A DNA stretch of 53,441 nucleotides, from positions 1-53,441 of the forward strand of contig JACZJV010000182.1 in the NCBI GenBank assembly GCA_014860355.1. The letters are read 5' to 3'. Source of the DNA: Burkholderiales bacterium (GTDB lineage: Bacteria > Pseudomonadota > Gammaproteobacteria > Burkholderiales > SG8-39). Position 1 is the first letter of the stretch, and each line of letters begins with the position of its first letter. Below the pieces are notes generated by a model, which was not told where the DNA came from, did not search any database, and saw only the letters and a list, made by a program, of their open reading frames with translations. Below are positions 24,716 to 35,620 of this stretch, in pieces. The position numbers and the translations under genes were made by a program.

Positions 24716-25429
24716 TCACCAGGCGCGCACCACGAGGACCGCGCCGTTGACGATGATCAGCATGTACACGAACGCCAGTATGCGCCGCGGCGGCAGGCCA
24801 TGATGCAGTCGGTTGCCGAGGATCAGCCCGAGCGCCGCAAACGGAGCGAGCAGCGCGGCGGCCAGCAGCAGGTGATCCTGTCCGAGCAGGCCGGAGGCGG
24901 CGAACATGGCCAGGCGCACAAAGCCCACCGTCAGTATCAGCTTCGCCATGGTGGCGCGGAGCATGGATATGTCGGCGATGCGCCGCGACATATAGATGGT
25001 GTAGATCGGCCCGCCGGTCCCGTAGAGCGCAGTGAAGATGCCGCCGACCACGCCCGCCGGTATCGCCCACCCAGGGTGCAGCGACCCTGTACCCGGCCTG
25101 CGCGCAAGACTGCTGATTCCGGCATACAACACGAAACCGCCGAGCAGCAGCAGCAGGGCGCGCTCTGGCAGGCGGATCAGCAACACCAGGCCGAGAACAA
25201 GGCCGAGCAGCACGTACGGCAACAAGCGCCTGAGTTCGCCGCGATCGACCTGGCCGCGCATGCGCGTGCCCAGCGTGATCGCCGCGAACATGTCGAGCAG
25301 CAGCGTGAGCGGGACGACGAAGCGCAGCGGCAGGAAGTGCGCCAGCAACGGCGCGTTGGTGATGGTGGAGCCGAAACCGACCATGCCGAAAATGACATAG
25401 CCGAACAGTACGATCAGGGGCGCCAGCAT
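24716..25429 (-). CDS. TauE/SafE family membrane protein (second copy)
   Basis: 237-residue DUF81 transporter with about seven to eight spans. The first repeat has IFGMVGFGSTITNAPLLAHF and the second GVVGGIFTALYGTGGPIYTIY, typical of TauE/SafE. I use the ATG at 25429, preceded by GGGAGG; a GTG at 25456 is a weaker alternative. Not closely similar to the copy at 5851-6786 and not next to a TIGR02186 gene. Anion exporter, substrate unknown. Confidence 0.85.
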   Translation of the reverse strand: MLAPLIVLFGYVIFGMVGFGSTITNAPLLAHFLPLRFVVPLTLLLDMFAAITLGTRMRGQVDRGELRRLLPYVLLGLVLGLVLLIRLPERALLLLLGGFVLYAGISSLARRPGTGSLHPGWAIPAGVVGGIFTALYGTGGPIYTIYMSRRIADISMLRATMAKLILTVGFVRLAMFAASGLLGQDHLLLAAALLAPFAALGLILGNRLHHGLPPRRILAFVYMLIIVNGAVLVVRAW

Positions 25430-25516
25430 GCACGCCTCCCACCCGAGCGCCAGCACCAGGTCGCGGAACGGTTCGATATCGGCCCGCAGTGTTAGTAGTG
25501 CAAACTTAAGAGGAAG

Positions 25517-26587
25517 CTACTCCTGCGCCGCGCGCGCGAGGCGGCGCGCGCGCACCGCCTCGGCCAGACGCTCGAGCAGTTTGACGCTGTCATCCCACCC
25601 GATGCACGGATCGGTGATGGACACGCCGTAGGCGAGCGGTTTGCCCAGCACCAGGTCCTGGCGGCCGGGATGCAGATGCGATTCCGCCATCACCCCGATG
25701 ATGCGCTCATCGCCCGCCGCCACCTGGGCGGCCACGTCGGCACAAACTTCCATCTGGCGCAGATAGTCCTTGGAACTGTTGGCGTGGGAAAAGTCGATCA
25801 TCAGACGCTGCTCCAGCCCGGCCGAGGCCAGCTGCCCGGCCGCCGCAGCCACGCTCGCCGCGTCGTAGTTCGGCCGGGGTCCGCCACGCAGGATCACGTG
25901 GCAGTCCTCGTTGCCGTTGGTGGAGACGATGGCCGAGTGCCCCGCCTTGGTGACCGAAAGAAAATGGTGCGGCTGACGCGAAGTCTTGATCGCGTCCACC
26001 GCAATCCGGATATTGCCGTCGGTGCCGTTCTTGAACCCGACCGGACAGGACAAGCCGGAGGCAAGTTCGCGGTGCACCTGCGATTCCGTGGTGCGCGCGC
26101 CTATCGCTCCCCAGCTCACCAGGTCGGCAATGTACTGCGGGGTGATCATGTCGAGGTACTCCACGCCGGCAGGCATGCCCATTTCGTTGATGTCGAACAG
26201 CACGCTGCGCGCCAGCCGCAGACCCTCGTTGATGCTGAATGTCCCGTCCAGGTGCGGGTCGTTGATGAGCCCCTTCCAGCCAACCGTGGTGCGCGGCTTC
26301 TCGAAATAGACACGCATCACGATGAGCAGGTCGGCTGCGTGCTTGGACTTTTCCTGTAGCAGACGCCGCGCATACTCCAGCGCCGATTTGGGGTCATGGA
26401 TCGAACACGGGCCAACGATCACCAGCAGCCGGTCGTCGGCGGCGTGCAGTATCCCGTGTATGCCCTGGCGCGTCTCGTAGGTGACGCGCTCGGCCGCTTC
26501 GGATACGGGAAACTCGCGGATCACGTGCGCCGGAGGCGCAAGTTCCTTGATTTCGCGGATGCGGACGTCGTCTACCTTGTGGGTCAT
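25517..26587 (-). CDS. aroG: 3-deoxy-7-phosphoheptulonate synthase (DAHP synthase, AroG/F/H type)
   Basis: 356 residues. First step of the shikimate pathway, joining phosphoenolpyruvate and erythrose 4-phosphate. Type I alpha class: VIVGPCSIHDPKSALEYA near residues 56-73, YFEKPRTTVGWKGLINDP near 92-109, GARTTESQVHRELASG, and the metal-site DFSHANSSKD. Feedback type (Phe, Tyr or Trp) cannot be assigned safely. Cytosolic. Monocistronic by spacing (69 bases to the Nudix gene). ATG at 26587 has a GGAGAAACC ribosome site. Confidence 0.95.
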   Translation of the reverse strand: MTHKVDDVRIREIKELAPPAHVIREFPVSEAAERVTYETRQGIHGILHAADDRLLVIVGPCSIHDPKSALEYARRLLQEKSKHAADLLIVMRVYFEKPRTTVGWKGLINDPHLDGTFSINEGLRLARSVLFDINEMGMPAGVEYLDMITPQYIADLVSWGAIGARTTESQVHRELASGLSCPVGFKNGTDGNIRIAVDAIKTSRQPHHFLSVTKAGHSAIVSTNGNEDCHVILRGGPRPNYDAASVAAAAGQLASAGLEQRLMIDFSHANSSKDYLRQMEVCADVAAQVAAGDERIIGVMAESHLHPGRQDLVLGKPLAYGVSITDPCIGWDDSVKLLERLAEAVRARRLARAAQE

Positions 26588-26656
26588 GGTTTCTCCTTGG
26601 TACCCGTAAATGCGCGCCCGGCGGCTCGCGTTAGCCCGACCCGCATCGACACGCGA

Positions 26657-27151
26657 CTAGAGGAAATTTACTTCCAGACCGCGGCCGCGCAGCCAATCGG
26701 CGAGCGCGAGTCCGGTGCCGAACTTCCATGGACGCAGGCGCGCCGGCGCGATCGTGCGGTAATCCACCAGTTCCTCGTTCAGGCTGATCGCGCCTGCCGC
26801 CTCCACATGGTAGGCGATGATGAGTTCGTTCTTGCGTTCGAAGGGATAGACTCCGACGAGGCTCGTCGACACGGCGTCCAGATCGAGTTCCTCTTTCACT
26901 TCGCGCGCCACACCCTGCTGCGGCGACTCGCCGCGCTCGAGGAAGCCGGTGACGAGGCCGTACATGTTTTCCGGCCAGCTGCGGTTGCGCGCGAGCACCA
27001 CCCTGCCCTCATGCTCGACTATGGCCGCCACCACCGGAATGGGATTGTCCCAATGGACATAGCCGCAGGCCAGGTCCGCGCAGGCCATGCGGCTCGCGCC
27101 GCCGACCTCGGCTTTCGCCAGGGGCGCCGCGCAACTGGGGCAGAAGCGCAT
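26657..27151 (-). CDS. Nudix hydrolase with N-terminal zinc ribbon
   Basis: 164 residues. A zinc-ribbon (CPSC at residues 4-7, and C24/C29 further on) precedes a Nudix domain with the full box GFLERGESPQQGVAREVKEEL (G69, E75, REVKEE). This NudC-like architecture hydrolyses nucleoside diphosphate derivatives, but it is shorter than NADH pyrophosphatase and lacks its extra N-terminal domain, so substrate is open. Start two bases after the small monooxygenase-fold gene, co-transcribed. Confidence 0.9.
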   Translation of the reverse strand: MRFCPSCAAPLAKAEVGGASRMACADLACGYVHWDNPIPVVAAIVEHEGRVVLARNRSWPENMYGLVTGFLERGESPQQGVAREVKEELDLDAVSTSLVGVYPFERKNELIIAYHVEAAGAISLNEELVDYRTIAPARLRPWKFGTGLALADWLRGRGLEVNFL

Positions 27152-27153
27152 GC

Positions 27154-27471
27154 TCAAAGGCTGGAAATCCTGCCCTGTTCGTTGTCTACCAGCACCGGCG
27201 TATCGACGTAGACGATCTCGGGTTCGCTGCCATACTTGCCCTTGACGTAGGCTTTCCACTCCGACGTATAGACACGCTCGGCGGCCTGCCTCGATTCCCA
27301 CAGATAGAGGCCGCCGGCGCGCATGCCATCCTCGCTGAGGAAATAGTTCTTGCGCAGCAGGCCCGGCATACCCAGGTACTTGGACGCGGTGCCCTGGAAC
27401 GTGGCAGTCGCCTGATCCAGCGTCTGTTTCTGCGGCAGCTTGAAGCTGACCATCGCAATGACTTTGCTCAT
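27154..27471 (-). CDS. Small YdhR/ABM-like ferredoxin-fold protein
   Basis: 105 residues. KVIAMVSFKLP opening strand, PGLLRKNYFLSEDG and GGLYLWESRQAAERVY blocks match the dimeric alpha-beta barrel (putative monooxygenase, YdhR) family. ATG at 27471 with GGGAGGC-type ribosome site just upstream. Substrate and reaction unknown; many members have no demonstrated activity. Forms an operon with the Nudix gene, and lies 41 bases downstream of alaS. Confidence 0.75.
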   Translation of the reverse strand: MSKVIAMVSFKLPQKQTLDQATATFQGTASKYLGMPGLLRKNYFLSEDGMRAGGLYLWESRQAAERVYTSEWKAYVKGKYGSEPEIVYVDTPVLVDNEQGRISSL

Positions 27472-27512
27472 ATTGCCTCCCGTGCCGAAACGTCCGCCAA
27501 TTGCAAAGATGG

Positions 27513-30125
27513 CTAGCTTGAAAGCTTTTGCTGCACCCATGCCTGCACCGACGCGAGCGCGGGCGGCAACCTGGCCGCATCTGTGCCGCCGGCCTGCGCC
27601 ATGTCGGCGCGGCCGCCACCCTTGCCTCCGACCTGCTGCGCGACAAAATTGACCAACTCGCCGGCCTTCACTCTTGCGGTCAGGTCGGCGGTGACCCCGG
27701 CGATCAGGCTGACTTTGCCGCCCCCGGTCGCGGCGAGTACGATGGCGGCCGACTTCAGCTTGTCTTTCAGCTTGTCCAGGGTCTCGCGCAGGGCCTTGGG
27801 ATCAGCGCCGTCGAGCGCTACGGCGAGCACCTTCACTCCGGCTAGCTCGACCGCCTGGGACGCGAGATCGTCGCCCTGCGCCGACGCAAGCTTCGATTTC
27901 AGGCGTGCAAGCTCTTTCTCCGAGGCTCTCGCGCCGTCGATGATTTGCGCTATCTTCTGGCCTAGTTCCTGCGGCTGGGCCTTGAGCATGCTTGCGGCCT
28001 CGGCCAGGCGCGCCTCCTGTTCCTGAACCCAGGCCAGGGCGCCATCGGCGGTGACCGCCTCGACCCGGCGTATGCCCGCGGCTACGCCCGACTCGGACAC
28101 GATCTTGAAAAAACCGATATCGCCGGTGCGGCGCACATGGGTTCCGCCGCACAGTTCGGTGGAAAACTCGCCCATGCCGATGACGCGCACTTCGTCGCCG
28201 TATTTCTCGCCGAAAAGCGCCATCGCGCCCGCTTTGATGGCGTCGTCGTATTTCATTACCCGCACCGATATCTCGGTATTGCGGCGCACCTCGTGGTTCA
28301 CCAGCTGCTCGACCTGGCGCAGCTGCGCGTCGTCAATCGGCTCGTTGTGCGAGAAGTCGAAGCGCGTGCGCTGTGCGTCGACGAGCGAACCCTTCTGCTG
28401 CACGTGCGCACCGAGCACCCTGCGCAGCGCCGCGTGCATCAGGTGCGTGGCCGAGTGGTTCCAGGCAGCGCGCGCGCGCGCCGTGCTGTCCACCGCCGCC
28501 ATCACGCGGTCGCCGACGCGCATGCGCCCGGCTTTGAGTTCGCCTTTGTGGCCGAACACCTCGGACTGGATCTTCTGCGTATCCTCGACGCTGAAGCTGC
28601 CACTGACGCCGGCGAGTTCCCCGCGGTCGCCCACCTGGCCGCCGGACTCGGCGTAGAACGGCGTACGATCGAGCACCACCACCGCAGTCTCGCCGGCGGA
28701 AATTTCTTCGACTAAGGTTCCCTCGCGATACAGCGCCGCCACCGTTCCTTCGAGCGTCAGCGTATCGTAGCCGTGGAACTCGGTCGGCCGGCCGGAGTAC
28801 TCCAGTCCGGCGGATACCGTAAACTTGGAAGCGGCGCGGGCGCGCTCGCGCTGGCGCTGCATGGCCGCTTCGAAACCGGCGTAATCCACGCGCACTTCGC
28901 GTTCGCGCGCGATGTCCGCGGTCAGGTCGACGGGGAATCCGTAGGTATCGTACAGCTGGAACACCGTCTCGCCGTCGAGCATCCGGTCTTCGCGCGTAAG
29001 CGCGCCTTCGAGCACTTTCATGCCGTGCTCCAGGGTTTCGGCGAAGCGTTCTTCCTCGGTCCTGAGTACCCGGGTTACGCGCTCCTTCGCCTTGTGCAGC
29101 TCCGGATAGGCCTCGCCCATGACCTGCGCCAGATCCTCCACCAGGCGGTGGAAGAACGGTTCGGTCTGTCCCAGCTTGTAGCCGTGGCGGATGGCGCGGC
29201 GGATGATGCGCCGGAGCACGTAGCCGCGTCCCTCGTTGCCCGGAATCACGCCGTCGACGATGAGAAAGCTGGTCGCGCGGATGTGGTCGGCGATGACCCT
29301 GAGCGAATTGCTCGCCAGGTCCTTGACATGGGTCTCGCGCGCCGCCGCCTTGATCAGGTCCTGGAACAGGTCGATTTCATAGTTGGAATGCACGTTCTGA
29401 AGCACCGCGGCGATGCGCTCCAGCCCCATGCCCGTGTCGACCGAGGGCCTGGGCAGGGGGTGCAGCGTACCCGCGTCGTCGCGGTTGTACTGCATGAACA
29501 CCAGGTTCCAGATTTCGATATAACGGTCGCCGTCTGCCTCGGGCGAACCAGGCGGGCCGCCGGCTACGCCGGGGCCGTGATCGTAGAAGATCTCGCTGCA
29601 CGGCCCGCACGGACCGGTCTCGCCCATCTGCCAAAAATTATCCGATCCGCCGCCGGGTTTGTCGCCGATGCGTGTGATGCGCTCTTTGGCCACCTTGATC
29701 TCGTCGGCCCAGATGGCGTAAGCCTCGTCGTCGGTCTGGTACACCGTCACCCAAAGTTTGTCCTTGGGCAGCTTGTACACCCCGGTCAGCAGGTCCCAGG
29801 CATAGTGGATGGCGTCACGCTTGAAATAGTCGCCAAAGGAGAAATTGCCCAGCATTTCGAAGAAAGTGTGATGTCGCGCGGTATAGCCGACGTTCTCCAG
29901 ATCGTTGTGCTTGCCCCCTGCGCGCACGCTTCTCTGCGACGTAGTGGCGCGCTTGTAGGGCCGCAACTCCTTGCCCAGGAACACATCCTTGAACTGCACC
30001 ATGCCGGAATTTGTAAACAGCAGAGTCGGGTCGTTGCCCGGCACCAGCGGACTGGAGGACACCACGGCGTGCCCGCGTTCGGCGAAATATTCGAGAAACT
30101 TGGTGCGGATTTCTGCTGATTTCAT
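27513..30125 (-). CDS. alaS: Alanyl-tRNA synthetase
   Basis: 870 residues, normal length. Charges tRNA-Ala in the cytosol. Class II catalytic core at the N-terminus ([34 protein letters not shown]; the [11 protein letters not shown] motif), editing domain with [12 protein letters not shown] and [13 protein letters not shown] (zinc ligands), and a C-terminal oligomerisation domain ending [13 protein letters not shown]. Start at ATG 30125 in the form [14 protein letters not shown]; upstream in-frame residues are not family-like. Likely transcribed with the two small genes after it. Confidence 0.97.
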   Translation of the reverse strand: MKSAEIRTKFLEYFAERGHAVVSSSPLVPGNDPTLLFTNSGMVQFKDVFLGKELRPYKRATTSQRSVRAGGKHNDLENVGYTARHHTFFEMLGNFSFGDYFKRDAIHYAWDLLTGVYKLPKDKLWVTVYQTDDEAYAIWADEIKVAKERITRIGDKPGGGSDNFWQMGETGPCGPCSEIFYDHGPGVAGGPPGSPEADGDRYIEIWNLVFMQYNRDDAGTLHPLPRPSVDTGMGLERIAAVLQNVHSNYEIDLFQDLIKAAARETHVKDLASNSLRVIADHIRATSFLIVDGVIPGNEGRGYVLRRIIRRAIRHGYKLGQTEPFFHRLVEDLAQVMGEAYPELHKAKERVTRVLRTEEERFAETLEHGMKVLEGALTREDRMLDGETVFQLYDTYGFPVDLTADIAREREVRVDYAGFEAAMQRQRERARAASKFTVSAGLEYSGRPTEFHGYDTLTLEGTVAALYREGTLVEEISAGETAVVVLDRTPFYAESGGQVGDRGELAGVSGSFSVEDTQKIQSEVFGHKGELKAGRMRVGDRVMAAVDSTARARAAWNHSATHLMHAALRRVLGAHVQQKGSLVDAQRTRFDFSHNEPIDDAQLRQVEQLVNHEVRRNTEISVRVMKYDDAIKAGAMALFGEKYGDEVRVIGMGEFSTELCGGTHVRRTGDIGFFKIVSESGVAAGIRRVEAVTADGALAWVQEQEARLAEAASMLKAQPQELGQKIAQIIDGARASEKELARLKSKLASAQGDDLASQAVELAGVKVLAVALDGADPKALRETLDKLKDKLKSAAIVLAATGGGKVSLIAGVTADLTARVKAGELVNFVAQQVGGKGGGRADMAQAGGTDAARLPPALASVQAWVQQKLSS

Positions 30126-30288
30126 AGTTTTGCTTCGGGCCGGGCGTGAGCCGCCGGCGAGTCCAGCTGTCCGGGGATAAAAGATTGAATTTTCGCCTGA
30201 ATCAGGCGCGCATGCAAATCCGACCTCGCGCGATGCCGCCGGCGCAGGCGGGCGCACCCCCGGTGCCGGCGCATGCGCGCCAACGCGT

Positions 30289-31323
30289 CTAGCTCAGGCT
30301 GACCCCGAGAAACCTGCCTATGGTATAGGTCAGCCCACCCGCCGTTGCGCCTATCGCGAGCATGCGCAAACCATCGCGCAGCGCGCTTCTGCCGGTGAAC
30401 AGACTGATGGCGGCGCCAACTGCAAACAGCGCGAGCGCCGTTATGCCGATAGAGACAAATAGCGCCCGGCTTCCGTTGAGCGCAAAAAACGGCAGCAGCG
30501 GCGCGAGCGCGCCCGCGGCAAAGGAAAGAAACGAAAAAATCGCAGCACCCCAAGGGGATCCGAGATCATCCGGATTCAGGCCCAGTTCCTCGCGCGCGAG
30601 CGTATCGAGCGCCTGCGCCGGGTCGGCGATGATGGCCTTGGCCAGTTTCGTCGCATCCTCGCGAGTAAGTCCGCGAGCGGCGTAAATCAGCGCAAGTTCC
30701 TCGGCTTCCTCCTCCGGGTATTCCTCGAGTTCGTCGCGCTCCAGGCCGATCTGGTGCTCGAACATTTCGCGCTGCGAACGCACTGAAACGTACTCGCCCG
30801 CCGCCATTGAAAACGCCCCGGCCATGAGTCCGGCCACGCCGGAGAGCAGAATGATCGAATTGTTGGCCGAGGCCCCGGCTACGCCCAGAATCAGGCTGGC
30901 ATTTGAAACCAGCCCGTCGTTGACGCCGAACACTGCGGCGCGCAGATTGCCGCCGCCGCTGATACCGCGATGGCGCTTGCCTACTTCTTCCAGCGTAGTC
31001 GGCAGTGGATGGCCAGGCGCCGCGTGCGAATAGACCGACAAACCACGCACTTTCATTGCCACCAGAATTGCGCGCAGGGCGCGCGGTCCGTAGCGGCGCA
31101 CCAGCGTGGCGACCATGCGCGCACGCAGATCCGGGACGTAGCCGGGTGCCGCCTTTCCGGTTTGCCGCGACCAGATCCCCGCCTGGTTTTCGGCTTCGCG
31201 CGCAAGCCCGTTGAACAATTCGGCGCGCGGCGTGCCCGATTCGGCCTCCGCCATCACCTGGTAGAGGTAGGCCGAACGCATTTCTTCGCGCCAACCGTCC
31301 AGGGAATGCCCGCTATTTGTCAT
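30289..31323 (-). CDS. VIT1/CCC1-family transporter with N-terminal ferritin-like region
   Basis: 344 residues. The C-terminal part (about 130-344) has the VIT1 membrane domain: [36 protein letters not shown], and an acidic cytosolic loop [20 protein letters not shown] between spans. The first 125 residues are helical with Glu-rich stretches ([20 protein letters not shown]) like the ferritin/erythrin domain of MbfA. MbfA-type proteins export iron; Mn or Fe transport is the inference here. ATG overlaps the recX stop by one base (TGATG), an unexpected link to the SOS cluster. Confidence 0.85.
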   Translation of the reverse strand: MTNSGHSLDGWREEMRSAYLYQVMAEAESGTPRAELFNGLAREAENQAGIWSRQTGKAAPGYVPDLRARMVATLVRRYGPRALRAILVAMKVRGLSVYSHAAPGHPLPTTLEEVGKRHRGISGGGNLRAAVFGVNDGLVSNASLILGVAGASANNSIILLSGVAGLMAGAFSMAAGEYVSVRSQREMFEHQIGLERDELEEYPEEEAEELALIYAARGLTREDATKLAKAIIADPAQALDTLAREELGLNPDDLGSPWGAAIFSFLSFAAGALAPLLPFFALNGSRALFVSIGITALALFAVGAAISLFTGRSALRDGLRMLAIGATAGGLTYTIGRFLGVSLS

Positions 31324-31772
31324 CAGTCTGAATCTCCGGCTTTGAGGACCTGGCGCACTACTTCGGCTGAGAACCCGCGTCCGGCGAGAAAACGCATTTG
31401 CCGGCCGCGCTCCGCTGCATTCTGCGGCAATGTGCCGAATTTTCTCTGCCAGGCGCTGCGACAGTTCTCCAACTCGCTTATGCGGGCCTGCAGCACGCTG
31501 CGCTCGACGACTTCATCGGATACGCCGCGGCTCCTTAGATCGTACTCTATCTTACGGCTGCCGAATTTGCGCGAGAGCGTGTTGGCGCGCGATTCTGCGA
31601 ATCGCGCCTCGGAGAGCCAGCCGCGCGCGACCAGGGCGTCCAACAACTGTTCGACCTGTTGGGGAGACTCGGAGTGCGGGGAGAGTTTGCGCGCCATTTC
31701 GGCGCGAGTATGCTCTCGCCGCGCAAGCATGGCGAGCGCCCGCTCGCGCAGCGAGATTTCCCTTACTGCCAT
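31323..31772 (-). CDS. recX: Recombination regulator RecX
   Basis: 149 residues, short helical repeat protein. Matches RecX by position after recA and by LRERALAMLARREHTRAEMARKL near the N-terminus, a three-helix repeat opening. RecX binds RecA filaments and limits their growth. Starts 18 bases after the recA stop, so it is in the LexA-controlled recA transcript. Confidence 0.9.
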   Translation of the reverse strand: MAVREISLRERALAMLARREHTRAEMARKLSPHSESPQQVEQLLDALVARGWLSEARFAESRANTLSRKFGSRKIEYDLRSRGVSDEVVERSVLQARISELENCRSAWQRKFGTLPQNAAERGRQMRFLAGRGFSAEVVRQVLKAGDSD

Positions 31773-31790
31773 GGGGATTGTGCCCCGGGG

Positions 31791-32828
<1,038 letters not shown>

Positions 32829-32892
32829 GAATATCTCCTTCGGTTTCGGTGGCAATATACGCATCAACGAACGCCTTGGTCCCGGCGTTGAC

Positions 32893-32908
32893 CTGTATTT
32901 TTATACAG
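32893..32908. promoter_or_regulatory. LexA (SOS) box upstream of recA
   Basis: CTGTATTTTTATACAG, a CTGT-N8-ACAG palindrome of the gamma/betaproteobacterial LexA type. Downstream on the minus strand lies recA; a TTGCAT at 32925-32920 could serve as its -35. Box thus overlaps the promoter and would block recA until RecA-triggered LexA cleavage. Confidence 0.9.
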
Positions 32909-32971
32909 TTTTGGAATTTATGCAACACCCGCATGAAAATGAGGGATTCGAGAGCAAAATACGTGCAAGCG

Positions 32972-33574
32972 CTACAGGCTGCACCCGGCGCGGATCACGC
33001 CCACGCCCAGGCCCTCGATGGCGAATTCCTCGCGCCTGGTGTCTACGACTATGGGTTCGAACTCCGGGTTTTCCGGGAGCAGTTCCACTATCGCGCCGCG
33101 CCGGCGCAGGCGCTTCACCGTCACCTCGTCATGCAAGCGCGCAACCACGACCTGCCCGTTGCGCGCCTCGCTTGCCTTGTGCACCGCCAGCAGGTCGCCA
33201 TCGTGGATGCCCGCATCGCGCATGCTCATGCCACGCACCTTGAGCAGATAGTCGGCGCGCGGTTTGAACAGCGCCGGATCGACCTGATAATGCGCCTCGA
33301 TATGCTCCTCGGCCAGGATCGGCGAGCCTGCGGCGACGCGTCCGACGAGCGGAATCCCGCCGCCGTCCTTCAGACGGATACCGCGCGCCGAGCCCTTGAC
33401 GATCTCGATCGCACCCTTGCGCTCGAGCATGCGCAAATGCTCCTCGGCCGCGTTATGCGAACTGTAGTCCATCGCCTGGGCGATCTCGGCGCGCGTGGGC
33501 GGCAGGCCGGTGGTTTCGATGGCCTGGCGTATCAGTGTCAGGATTTCCTGCTGCTTGGAGGTCAGGGCTTCCAT
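32972..33574 (-). CDS. lexA: SOS repressor LexA
   Basis: 200 residues. N-terminal winged helix ([43 protein letters not shown]) and C-terminal S24-type self-cleavage domain with the Ala-Gly cleavage bond in RVAAGSPIL, catalytic Ser in [10 protein letters not shown] and Lys in VTVKRL. Two LexA boxes are placed at recA and at its own promoter, so it represses both. Gene order lexA-recA-recX on one strand. Confidence 0.96.
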   Translation of the reverse strand: MEALTSKQQEILTLIRQAIETTGLPPTRAEIAQAMDYSSHNAAEEHLRMLERKGAIEIVKGSARGIRLKDGGGIPLVGRVAAGSPILAEEHIEAHYQVDPALFKPRADYLLKVRGMSMRDAGIHDGDLLAVHKASEARNGQVVVARLHDEVTVKRLRRRGAIVELLPENPEFEPIVVDTRREEFAIEGLGVGVIRAGCSL

Positions 33575-33599
33575 GGGCGAACCTCGGGTTTTGCACAGC

Positions 33600-33615
33600 C
33601 TGTATCTTTATACAG
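33600..33615. promoter_or_regulatory. LexA (SOS) box upstream of lexA
   Basis: CTGTATCTTTATACAG, 26 bases upstream of the lexA ATG on the minus strand. Same 16-base type as the recA box, differing at a central base. Lies also upstream of the divergent enoyl-CoA hydratase gene (33718), but the distance makes control of that gene doubtful. Confidence 0.9.
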
Positions 33616-33717
33616 TTTGCGGCCGCAGTCAAGTTCCCCGGTTCCGGCAGCCGGTTTCTGGCGCTACTATTGCTGTCCTTGCGCCGGCCTGCCGGCCCGA
33701 CCGAAAAGGAAATTCGA

Positions 33718-34497
33718 ATGGAACGCTCCTGGAACCGTTGCGCGGCAAGCATCAGCGACCGCGGCCTGGGCCGGCTGAAAATCCTTGCATCCGGGCCGAT
33801 GAACCTGCTCGGCACGCCGGTCATCGACGACTTGCGCGCAGCGCTCGCGAACCTGCAATCCGCCGGCGAACTGCGCGCCCTGATCCTGTGCGCAGAAGGC
33901 GACCGGGCTTTTGTCGGCGGCGCGGACATCAAGGAAATGGCCGGACTGAATCAAAGCAGCGCGGAACGTTTCATCACCAAGCTGCACGATTTGTGCGAGC
34001 AGCTGAGGCAGTTTCCGGTACCGGTCATTGCGCGCATCCCCGGCTGGTGCCTGGGCGGCGGGCTGGAACTTGCCATGGCTTGCGACATCCGCATCGCGGC
34101 CGGGGCGGCCCGCTTTGCCATGCCCGAGGTACGCGTGGGCATACCCTCCGTGATTCACGCGGCGCTCATGCCGCGCCTGCTCGGGAGCAGCCGCGCGAGC
34201 TGGCTGGTGCTCACCGGCGAAACCATAGACGCCGACACGGCGCTCGACTGGGGACTAGTCAACAAAGTAGTGCCGCTGGAGCAACTGGACGCGGAAATCG
34301 ACAAAGTGGCCGATGGGCTGCTCGCCTGCGGCGCGCAGGTACTGCGCACACAGAAGGTGCTGCTGCGCTCGTGGGAAGAACTGCCCTTGTCGCAGGCGCT
34401 GCGTCAGAGCATCGGGACTTTCGGCGAGGCCTTCACCACGGGCGAACCGCAGGAATTCATGCAGGCATTTCTCGACCGACCGCGGACCGGGCGCTAG
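33718..34497 (+). CDS. Enoyl-CoA hydratase/isomerase family protein
   Basis: 259 residues. Crotonase fold with oxyanion-hole segments GGADIKEMAG (near residue 66) and GWCLGGGLELAMACD (near residue 105); the Glu residues at the hydratase positions are kept (LGGGLELA and PEVRVGIPS). Adds water to a 2-enoyl-CoA or acts on a related CoA ester. ATG at 33718 with AAAAGGAAA ribosome site. Divergent from lexA. A role in fatty-acid or PHA metabolism is possible given the PHA synthase and acyl-CoA synthetase later in the window, but there is no operon link. Confidence 0.88.
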   Translation: MERSWNRCAASISDRGLGRLKILASGPMNLLGTPVIDDLRAALANLQSAGELRALILCAEGDRAFVGGADIKEMAGLNQSSAERFITKLHDLCEQLRQFPVPVIARIPGWCLGGGLELAMACDIRIAAGAARFAMPEVRVGIPSVIHAALMPRLLGSSRASWLVLTGETIDADTALDWGLVNKVVPLEQLDAEIDKVADGLLACGAQVLRTQKVLLRSWEELPLSQALRQSIGTFGEAFTTGEPQEFMQAFLDRPRTGR

Positions 34498-34522
34498 GCG
34501 CGCCCGGCCCCGGGTTCATTCC

Positions 34523-35620
34523 TCAGGCGACAGCCTCCGCGAGGCGTACCGGTATGCGCCGCGGACCGAACTGGTCTTTGAGTTTGAACGCCTGATAGCG
34601 TCCGGCCAGCGCGCCGCCGCACTCCCCGCAACGCCCGTCGGCGCCGACGAGGTAGTCGAGCAGCGCATACCAGTCGCGCACGATAATCGCCTTGCCGCAA
34701 TGCGGACAGTAGGTGCTCCCGCCTTCGGTGTCGTGCACATTGCCGGTGTAGACATAGTGCAGCCCGCGCCCGAGGGCAATCCGGCGCGCGCGCGTCAGCG
34801 TCTGCGCCGGGGTCGCCGGTATATCGGTCATCTTCCAGTCGGGATGAAACGCGGAAAAATGCAGCGGCACTTCCGGTCCGAGTTCCTGCGCTATCCACGC
34901 GCACATCGCCTCGAGTTCGGCGTCGCTGTCGTTCTTCCCCGGAATCAGCAGCGTGGTGATCTCCAACCACACCCCGGTCTCGTGCTTCAGATACTTCAAG
35001 GTATCGAGAACGGGCGCCAGGTGGGCGCCGGTCAGTTTGACGTAGAACTCGTCGGTAAACGCCTTGAGGTCGACGTTGGCCGCGTCGATTTTGGCGTAGA
35101 ACTCGCGCCGCGGCGCAGCGTGCATGTAGCCGGCGGTCACCGCCACCGTCTGCACGCGCGCGGCGTGGCAGGCGTCGGCCACATCCATCGCATACTCGGC
35201 GAAAATCACCGGATCGTTGTAAGTGAAGGCCACGCTCTTGCATCCCAGCCTTTGCGCCGCATGGGCGATCACTTCGGGGCCGGCGGCATCGGCCAGGCTG
35301 TCCATGTCGCGCGACTTGGAAATGTCCCAGTTCTGGCAGAACTTGCACGCGAGGTTGCAGCCTGCGGTGCCGAACGAGAGCACGCTGCTTCCCGGGTAAA
35401 ACTGGTTGAGCGGTTTTTTCTCGATCGGATCGACGCAATAGCCCGACGAGCGGCCGTAAGTGGTGAGCAGCATGCGCGCGCCCTCGCGCATGCGTACAAA
35501 ACAGAGCCCGCGCTGGCCCTCGTGCAGGCGGCAGTCGCGCGGGCACAGATCGCACTGCATCCTGCCGTCTTCCAGCAGATGCCACCAGCGTGCCGGGTAT
35601 TTGCTTTCGGCGACGTTCAC
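34523..35620 (-). CDS. amrS: AmmeMemoRadiSam system radical SAM enzyme
   Basis: 365 residues. Radical SAM cluster CNLACKFC near residues 88-95 (C-x3-C-x2-C), preceded by two extra cysteine pairs in the N-terminus (CDLCPRDC near 23-30). C-terminal zinc-ribbon-like pairs CPHC and CGEC. Matches the AmmeMemoRadiSam radical SAM protein (TIGR04337 type). GTG start at 35620 overlaps the upstream gene by four bases (GTGA). Function of the system is not established in bacteria; probable maturation or modification chemistry is only inference. Confidence 0.9.
   Translation of the reverse strand: MNVAESKYPARWWHLLEDGRMQCDLCPRDCRLHEGQRGLCFVRMREGARMLLTTYGRSSGYCVDPIEKKPLNQFYPGSSVLSFGTAGCNLACKFCQNWDISKSRDMDSLADAAGPEVIAHAAQRLGCKSVAFTYNDPVIFAEYAMDVADACHAARVQTVAVTAGYMHAAPRREFYAKIDAANVDLKAFTDEFYVKLTGAHLAPVLDTLKYLKHETGVWLEITTLLIPGKNDSDAELEAMCAWIAQELGPEVPLHFSAFHPDWKMTDIPATPAQTLTRARRIALGRGLHYVYTGNVHDTEGGSTYCPHCGKAIIVRDWYALLDYLVGADGRCGECGGALAGRYQAFKLKDQFGPRRIPVRLAEAVA

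Noticed and set aside
30126-30288. GC-rich inverted repeats between alaS and the VIT1 gene as a terminator or gene
   Set aside because: Several overlapping GC palindromes occur, as expected at this base composition, with no T-run and no coding frame.
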